Origin: Anaeramoeba ignava
Taxonomy: Eukaryota; Metamonada; Anaeramoebidae
Length of the DNA stretch: 64,000 bases
Assembly: GCA_028826165.1 (NCBI GenBank)
Contig: JAPDFW010000112.1
Location: 62,001-126,000, forward strand
Reading direction: 5' to 3'
The notes under the pieces: generated by a model
Databases searched by the model: none
Told to the model about the DNA's origin: nothing
The model's input: only the letters and a program-made list of their open reading frames with translations
In this document: piece after piece, positions 59,501-64,000 of the stretch
Layout of the letters: the number at the start of each line of letters is the position of its first letter
How positions within the stretch are numbered: the first letter of the stretch is position 1
Translations under genes and position numbers: made by a program

Positions 59501-61146
59501 AACTACTTGTCGATATTTTGCAAGTTTTCAGTTTTTTGCAAATGAATCTTTTGCAGCCCATCTTCAAATTGGTTGATTGGGAAAATTTCCAAAAAGAGTA
59601 CTCAAGTTCTCAAAAAGACATCGAAGTGGTTCTTTTCAATTCGCTTCTTAATTTAATGATGAGAAAAGAGAAATCAAGATTGAGCCACAAAATGAAGAAG
59701 CAGTTCCAGCTCTTTATTTCGCAAATAATATCCGTTTTGGATTGGCAATCCGTTGATTCTTCAACTTATTCACAAGCTCTACAAAGAGTTGATTTGGATC
59801 AACAGACTATCCTCAGCAGCTTCAATAAGTTTGACATCATTTTGATTGGCAAAACTATCAACCACGAAAATCTTGAATTACTTCCTTTAATTTTTCAGTT
59901 GTTCATTTCTGTTGGAAATTTTGAAAAGCAAAAAAATTCTCACAATTTGGAACTGTATTTGCAAAAAGCCATTTCCTATTTTGAGAAAGTGTTCACAAGC
60001 AAAGAAAAACAGGATCTTGTTGTTGAAATGAAAAGAAACGCGAATTTTTATTACCAAAACTTGCTGTTAATCGAAAAAAACCAGCATTTATTCAAAATTG
60101 AGAAGCAAAATGAAACGAAAATTGTCGAAATTCTCAAATTCGCATTTGGAATCGTAAATGATTTTTCAAGCCAGTATTTGGTGCCTTATATTCTCAAATT
60201 TATCCAACAATCCCCATCATTAATCCCTTACTTTTTCCAGAGCACATGCCAAATGGAAATGGACCAAATAATCACTGGAGCATTATTCGAAACAGCTATT
60301 GAGACCTTTTTTGCACAAAAGGAAACTACAGTTGGAAATTTGGTTGAAATTCTCCATTTCTCAGGATTTGAGAAGTTTCTTGAACAGACAGAATTTTTGG
60401 ACTGCTGTTGTATTTATGGATATATTTTCACGCTTTGTTTCATGCTTGTTTTCCAGTATAAATTCGAAAATGCAGAAAATCAAAAATCACTCAATCACCT
60501 CGAAAATCAAATCACAACATCGCTCAATTTCATGACACCACAACCGAATGAGGAATTCAAAGTGATATTGATTGTGGATTTCTGGTTGAATTATGTTCGA
60601 AATTCACCCAGATTTGGAAATGATATTTTTTCACAAAAACAAGAACAAACAACAACAAATATGATTAGAAAATTAACTGAAATAAACGATCCTTCTCGGA
60701 TCCAGTCGTTATCAACTTTCCAGCATCCTTTTTCACAAAATGAAACCAAGGAAAGTAACGAAAAAGACTCAAGAGAAGAAGCTAGATTTGCCTTATTTTT
60801 GTTGATCCACTTTTTTGATTCCAGTTTGAAAATTTCGCGTCAATTTAGAAAAATTTCTCCCAATTTTTTCCAGTTTCAAGCTGGTTTATTACAAGATGTT
60901 GAGTCAACAAATCAATTCCAAATTTCAGCTCAAAATTTTCTTCAAAAAGTTAAACAAAATCAAACTCATTTATTGTTTCAAGAAACTGTTATCCAAATTT
61001 TTTCTGTTTTCTTAAAATTTAATGGAATTTCAAGTTTAATTGATTTAATTTCTTTGATTTCAAATAATCTTATTAACAAATTATTTGAAAGATTTTGGGA
61101 TTTAGTTTCTCAAATTCGGGAAATTTTTTATCAAAAGAAAAAATAA
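53593..61146 (+). CDS. Giant helical protein of 2,517 residues, possibly EPG5-like
   Basis: Single uninterrupted frame of 7.55 kb. I chose the ATG at 53593 (MNNINQYQKL) because upstream in-frame codons encode only the T-rich leader. A coiled-coil start (LLQLKKELQNQLQNL) is followed by largely helical sequence without zinc fingers or recognisable catalytic motifs. Near residue 205 is HPLLNEIPLDNEQLNGFI with VFWPEKK. Near 265 is SLALCLASTSTIENLYFLFI followed by CPGCGLWIKD. Length (EPG5 about 2,580), the early HP...PL stretch and the CP.G-W segment make EPG5, the Rab7 effector for autophagosome-lysosome fusion, a candidate, but this is a weak recognition. Base composition is less AT-rich and there is no low-complexity run, unlike neighbours. 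Other large helical scaffolds are not excluded. Confidence 0.45.
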   Translation: MNNINQYQKLNNELLQLKKELQNQLQNLPQTDPKLKKLVINFCQLTLNQKQIQQKITNFKKQISKLTTSFWRVEKIIKEDIIYYKVKIDTEIALNSKFENLRKIFHNELFKTFSEKKIIQIKTQLLITNILRDFMEMMQKNQQILKQTQLLKNTISDLVLIQTKYVVKIFTRIINKGSRNTKQEQARHPLLNEIPLDNEQLNGFIEDGFVFWPEKKKFENGNQNEIISIYDENFRNSGYFIDIIQPLESWIKSLALCLASTSTIENLYFLFISLLNCPGCGLWIKDIIPTKFTWNFENANYFSVILDDISHLFDLKVESINKNFRKSEKKIPILSPFKKDNYFLSPKHTSDSHHAFMLNSFEKDFGLFLISLPLMDFLNFICSPSFKSNQDSDSNLDEYFDFIRISSYFSKILSLLSRCLSSNKDNLVISYIGGIICVIGYNLDKMMFNLENHSKNPQNADDYYQYQIQFQSIFDDLMLDIFGICINYTKKLWKHLKNLQYRFLSEKTLWKILYLIFTYSEKTQKQKYSSQHVDISSLGDWERFIFKDLKKKHFLVTPQKVEYEENLVSLQFTPVRNNFHQNIRFQKESHLIYALEKIASSGHPEVSKCIFLEFFIIGYFSGENLNFKGLIFQETEKIIAEIFVQYPSFFSILIHLWNRYHSQIEKKKAISFYKFPIQSWKPTQNDFEILESWLCESQDDELAKIARFVMENLNWGIDEGSNDMDSEKKSRKENKRSLFIDPKLHQKCLIIITKYWINLKTATKEPNQQLMEWCWKIAYKISVFSELGELRVPQFSLAQENKEINQEIDFLLSYIKLSKHLDEFICYSTCFLTDILTDTSPQSKTLNLKLRTNILSLLNTPSSFFSFNQILFHQIPLIINSYISTEKTNQDTSKKQYDSSPHFTGNTPSLSYSAHAAHFISEYLSLMQFVKKGSKEYAAVPLERGIKMDPSLAKKIPPYKLLLNTAVSMIAHRINYSKSSQTKQTPNQKKPNKTKEYELKSPESMLAFWIQFYSLFNEWWNIDRIRESFNALFQIAFIFGLRSVVRDFLIAQFLPNQLNRKKSDLAMVLNVNYQIEKTNYDISIFDYDSFFDFKKTPANLKKDLINNYPFFLFEFIQVETEKESEIRQLIGQILLNPKNDMSKIRKEKKIIKHLNCISWWVEFAVKSSPKNNPLLPLIWRNVFQLYCSFLNTRNYSGNKQFQDLWFGHKIFELAFNQNEFRKVLKESLENFVAELIENSEQNPDLLGLLSSMMFFLAEDSKTIKITSFIAKYSQFQLIFDEESQSFGAKTTPITNQIEHNRQMFWLNAVSKQSLFTKFIPFISLYCYSDPKKIERLQLFISSKQEGNQTNAPKNETNQKTPSKQNLRLEPKNVPNSPSFMQNPKLKKIIEKSILISDLFSFNKSNYFDLQTPINFHLKKIKESSFIFYNKWKNLYQKDLEFLNLLPKLFQNIPFKKMKKFREKSMNNLTIEGAPTHHLAFNNSMPNPIHHSYSINPTSSYMEYINQDNPKVFVQNHISINTRILSLISKNRKYAQELFDIFEKSEPIITEKLVYSIFFIKIFVKKILPKTPIPQINSPNFAKENEKKDDDHNDKDTIFQHPSQFQKEELQIWLDRFLQFQSKEIVFFPPSFQLFTQIFRKIFNIIGTDPRLIFSKISKYPLSCPFILSYFHPESDPKTFPDLYAEFFHLYLLEKTKSNVSIFNSVLNKFDFDSWISQNIKSPKTDLINLFKKLLFAYQSALKKQSHVAFEHLSNSIEKLIEIIPEEKFVDLFQLILEKTLENIVDHKIWDFVDNFISLNKSAQILVSVSQVFSTKTSEFFQKEQMKWKKSFSYPLNLNVYFKKFEQFLQILLNGFASQFQSESITFQELLDYLWLIYKPFLIDATKNEKVLRKKSRNFNPKEKEEEEEEQIFSSFFAHFSDFKIKDPMLACSHILGKFLCSVSSENVFSKLFVKKFISNILVPNLEISKELLVDILQVFSFLQMNLLQPIFKLVDWENFQKEYSSSQKDIEVVLFNSLLNLMMRKEKSRLSHKMKKQFQLFISQIISVLDWQSVDSSTYSQALQRVDLDQQTILSSFNKFDIILIGKTINHENLELLPLIFQLFISVGNFEKQKNSHNLELYLQKAISYFEKVFTSKEKQDLVVEMKRNANFYYQNLLLIEKNQHLFKIEKQNETKIVEILKFAFGIVNDFSSQYLVPYILKFIQQSPSLIPYFFQSTCQMEMDQIITGALFETAIETFFAQKETTVGNLVEILHFSGFEKFLEQTEFLDCCCIYGYIFTLCFMLVFQYKFENAENQKSLNHLENQITTSLNFMTPQPNEEFKVILIVDFWLNYVRNSPRFGNDIFSQKQEQTTTNMIRKLTEINDPSRIQSLSTFQHPFSQNETKESNEKDSREEARFALFLLIHFFDSSLKISRQFRKISPNFFQFQAGLLQDVESTNQFQISAQNFLQKVKQNQTHLLFQETVIQIFSVFLKFNGISSLIDLISLISNNLINKLFERFWDLVSQIREIFYQKKK

Positions 61147-61726
61147 ATTAAAAAAAATAAATTAAAAAAAATAAATTAAAAAAATAAATTAAAAAAAAAT
61201 AAATTAAAATAAAAAGCAAAAAGAATTATAAAAAAAAGTTTTTTTTTTTCCTTTTTTTCTTTTTCATTTTTTTTTTTTCAATTTTTTAAAATGAGTTCAA
61301 GAAAACAACAAAAAAAAAAAAAGAAAAAGAACAAAAACAAAACAAAAGCCAAAACAAAAGCACAAACACAAACACAAACACAAACAAAATGAAAAAGATA
61401 AAGAAAAAGATAATGAAAAAGATAATAAAAAAGGAAAAGAAAAAGAAGAACAAAAAGAAAAGAAAAAGAAAAAGAAGAACAAAAAGAAAAAGAAAAAAAA
61501 CAAAAGCCAAAACATAAACACAAACACAAACACAAACACAAACAAAATGATAAACAAAATGAAAATGAAAAAGATAATGAAAAACAAAAAGAAAAAGAAA
61601 AAGATAAACAAAAAGATAAAGATAATGAAAAAGAAAAACAAAAAGAAAAACAAAAAGAAAAAGAAAAATGAAAACAAAAAGGAAAACATAGACATACACA
61701 TACACATACACATATAAAAAAAGAAA
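61147..61726. other. Low-complexity A-rich region, possible 5' part of the last gene
   Basis: TTTTTCATTTTTTTTTTTT (about 61261) precedes an ATG at 61291 that opens a short frame (MSSRKQQKKKKKK...QTQTQTK) ending near 61391. After this the sequence is A-rich AAAGAAAAAGATAATGAA units, with CACAAACACAAAC blocks twice and ACATACACATACACAT near 61690. Stops occur in all frames, so either the gene starts at 61727 or this N-terminal low-complexity coding region has been broken by indels. Confidence 0.5.
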
Positions 61727-64000
61727 ATGGAAATAAAAATAAAGAAAATAAAAATGAAGAAAATGGAAATGAAAATGGAAAGAAATGAAGAAAATGGAAA
61801 TGAAAATGGAAATGAAAATGGAAATGAAAATGGAAATGAAAAAAATCAAAATGATATAAAAAAAGAAACAACCTTGAAACAACTTATGGAACTTATCAAA
61901 AAAAACTTTGAAATTAGAAACAAAATACACAAATTTACAATCTCTTCACCACAAAACGAACCCAAATACAAAGACCAAAAAGATATCGAAGAAGTACTAA
62001 AAACAATCAAGCCAGAAGAAATTGAAAATCAACTTCAAGAAGAAAATCAATCACTTCAAACAAGATTAGATCCTTTGGAAGTCAGAAATTTACTGGAAAA
62101 TAAACTCAAAGAACAAATCAAAGAAAAAGAAGAAGAAACAAACAGAATTTATGAGAAAATAAAGCAAATTTCCTCCAATAATCCTGAACAAGAAATCTCA
62201 AAACCATCAACTCAAACAAATTATCGTTTGGTTGGTTTCAATGATTTCAGAAATATTCTCGAAAATGCAATTTCCACAAATGATCGTTATAAAAAGAATC
62301 TTCAGGATCTTCTTGACGATGAATATATTCATTCAACCTGTAACATAGACTCTTTCCATCCCGCTTTTGAAAATATTTGGAATTTATACCGTATTTTGCT
62401 TGTTGAAGAATCATTTGAATTTCAATCAAATGAGAAAATTGTTCTTGAAAAAGACCAAATTTTTGCTCTTTTCAAAGGTGAGAATCTGACGAAATTCTGT
62501 GGTGATTCAGAAATGCAAGACATCGATTTTGACAAACTGAATAAGCAAAAGAAAATTTATCCCATTGGAATTTATGGAGAAAAAAACTCAATCATAAATT
62601 TTATGAAAAAATTATTTTCTAGTTTTGCAAAAAAAATCCCAGAAATCCAAAACAATTTGAAACCAGGATTGTATCTATGGGCCAACAGAACCTCTCAAAA
62701 TACCAAGTTCAATCACACACTCTTTTTATGGCCAGGAAACTACGATATTTTGGGTCAAAACTCGAAAAGCTCCATTTTGACTATTCTTTTACGGCTTTTG
62801 CACGAGATTTGTGTTGAAGTTTTGTTGGTTTTTGATGACGACAAATATAGCAAAGAAATCCCCAATGAAAATAGTGATGAAATGAGTGAACCTGTTTTTG
62901 ATCCACAATTCTATCACCATTTGAATGAAAGTTTACTTAACAGTTTCCAATTTGTGGGGAATTCCCAAGAGATTCAATTTAAAATTGAAGAGGGTTTTCC
63001 AACACACATGCTCACATCCTCATTTACTCAAATAATAACCGAAAAAGACGGCAACAAAAAAAAGGATATCAATTGCCGCTTTGCAAACGGTCCGTTCCGA
63101 AAAATCATTCTTTTTTCTCAGGTCGTTCATTCCCATCCTGAGAATGATGAAACTCTTTCTTTTAAAGAATCCGAAATTGAGGATTTCTACCAAATACTTG
63201 TCAGCACTAGTCTCCGATTCGAAGATTTGAGCAAAAATCAAATCATTGATTTCATCAAGCAATTTGAAATTTGGAGTAAAAATGATTGGGAAGATGAAGA
63301 AATGGAAAATAAGATCAGGAGTTTTTACTTTTCCTTAAAAGATTTAAGCACAAGAATTAACGAATCTTCTGATCAAGATTTCTTCGTCAAATCCCTCAAT
63401 AAAATTTTCACAATCCAAAACGCCAATTTCGAAGCAAGAGTTAAAAAATTTGAAAAATATACTACCAAGAATTTCAGAGCAAAATTTATCGATTTCCAAT
63501 TTAATAAAAAGGAAATTTCTGATGAAATTATCAAGTACCAAACTTACCACATTTCTCTTCCCAAAAGAAGCTCAACCAAAATCAACGCGATGCAGGAAGA
63601 CATCGACTCGAGGATTATCAAACATCCCGCTGGATTTGGATGAAGATAAAAAATGGTCAACTTGTAAATTTGATCAAAAAATCACTGAGCTTTATATTTT
63701 CTTAGAGGGTGATGCTCTTAAAATTGCGGAAAGTGGTTCAGATGAGGAAATTATCACGTCCATTTATTACATAGATTCAAATGAAAACTTGAATAGCATA
63801 AAAAGGAGCATTTATTCAACAACGGGAAAGATTTATTCTGTTTCAGTTGATGAAAATCTTGGAATTTGTGTTTTTTATCATATTGTTCCAATCGAACTCG
63901 AACTCGAACTCGAACTCGAACTCGAAAGCGAAAGTGAGGATATGGATGACGATAATAACAAAAATAACGAAGCAGACCAAGAATATATCCACGAGTTGGT
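61727..64000 (+). CDS. Protein with a degenerate GBP/VLIG-like GTPase-like domain, partial, with a frameshift near 63610
   Basis: The frame from the ATG at 61727 has 638 residues. After an NGNENGNE run there are helices (EVLKTIKPEEIENQL, LDPLEVRNLLENKL). Near residue 165 is LVGFNDFRNILENAI. At about 278-370 lies a block reminiscent of large GTPases of the guanylate-binding/VLIG type: IYPIGIYGEKNSIINFMKKL where GxxxxGKS would be, then KPGLYLWANRT like the (T)KGI(W/Y)LW switch, LFLWPGNYD in place of DTEG, and ILTILLRLLHEI. No GKS remains, so GTP binding is doubtful. The frame ends with TGA at 63641, but an overlapping frame continues to the window edge (PLDLDEDKKWSTCKFDQKI ... an ELELELE run). 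A one-base shift near 63600-63625 is the likely cause. Assignment to the family is tentative. Confidence 0.5.

Noticed and set aside
61286-61930. Minus-strand frames rich in Phe/Cys/Leu (FLFVFLFV, CVCVCV)
   Set aside because: They are the antisense of the A-rich KEK/KDK low-complexity sequence and CACAAACACA blocks; three overlapping frames show the same artefact.

Overview
This window is nuclear DNA of a free-living or symbiotic microbial eukaryote. It is strongly AT-rich. Genes carry GT-AG introns whose phases can be checked by protein homology, and TAA and TGA both end genes as in the standard code. The proteins are full of Asn/Gln/Glu/Ile/Lys dipeptide runs written as hexanucleotide microsatellites. 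The style (BTB-TLDc and ankyrin-BTB proteins, extreme low complexity, simple-repeat introns) resembles anaerobic amoebae such as Anaeramoeba. That lineage call is an inference from style, not proven here.

Layout, left to right: a RanBPM/GID-type SPRY-LisH-CTLH gene (partial, minus); a soluble P450-reductase-like diflavin reductase (minus); a divergent actin with altered catalytic residues (minus); a frameshifted ankyrin-BTB gene (plus); Nse4 of the SMC5/6 complex (plus); an RNFT-like membrane RING protein (plus); an intact BTB-TLDc gene (minus); a gene with a CBM48-like N-terminus and a long low-complexity body (plus); a PSI-like cysteine-rich type I membrane protein (minus); a 1.2 kb 12-bp minisatellite; Utp12/WDR3 (minus); a Golgi-type glycosyltransferase (plus); a tandem pair of small four-TM proteins (minus, one frame-broken); a satellite; a plant-type GDP-mannose 3,5-epimerase (plus); a broken BTB-TLDc copy (plus); a Wee1/Myt1-like kinase with a huge Asn-rich insertion and an in-frame stop (plus); dynein light intermediate chain (plus); a repeat/coiled-coil protein (minus); CNOT10 (plus); an Akt-type PH-AGC kinase with repeat-filled introns (minus); a giant 2,517-residue helical protein, possibly EPG5-like (plus); and a partial gene with a degenerate GBP/VLIG-like domain (plus).

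The genes are mostly unrelated housekeeping functions (ribosome biogenesis, mRNA decay, dynein transport, DNA repair, nucleotide-sugar metabolism), so there is no operon-like system. The unusual features are structural. (1) A T-rich leader containing TTTTTCATTTTT lies upstream of nearly every start codon, on both strands. (2) Introns are built from simple repeats, with a different unit in each intron. (3) Single-base indels break several lineage-specific family genes while the long conserved genes stay intact. (4) Intergenic satellites of about 145-190 bp recur, several carrying an AAAARTGGAATAAA-like motif. All exon boundaries were derived by hand from GT/AG sites, reading frame and family alignment recalled from knowledge; no transcript evidence was available.
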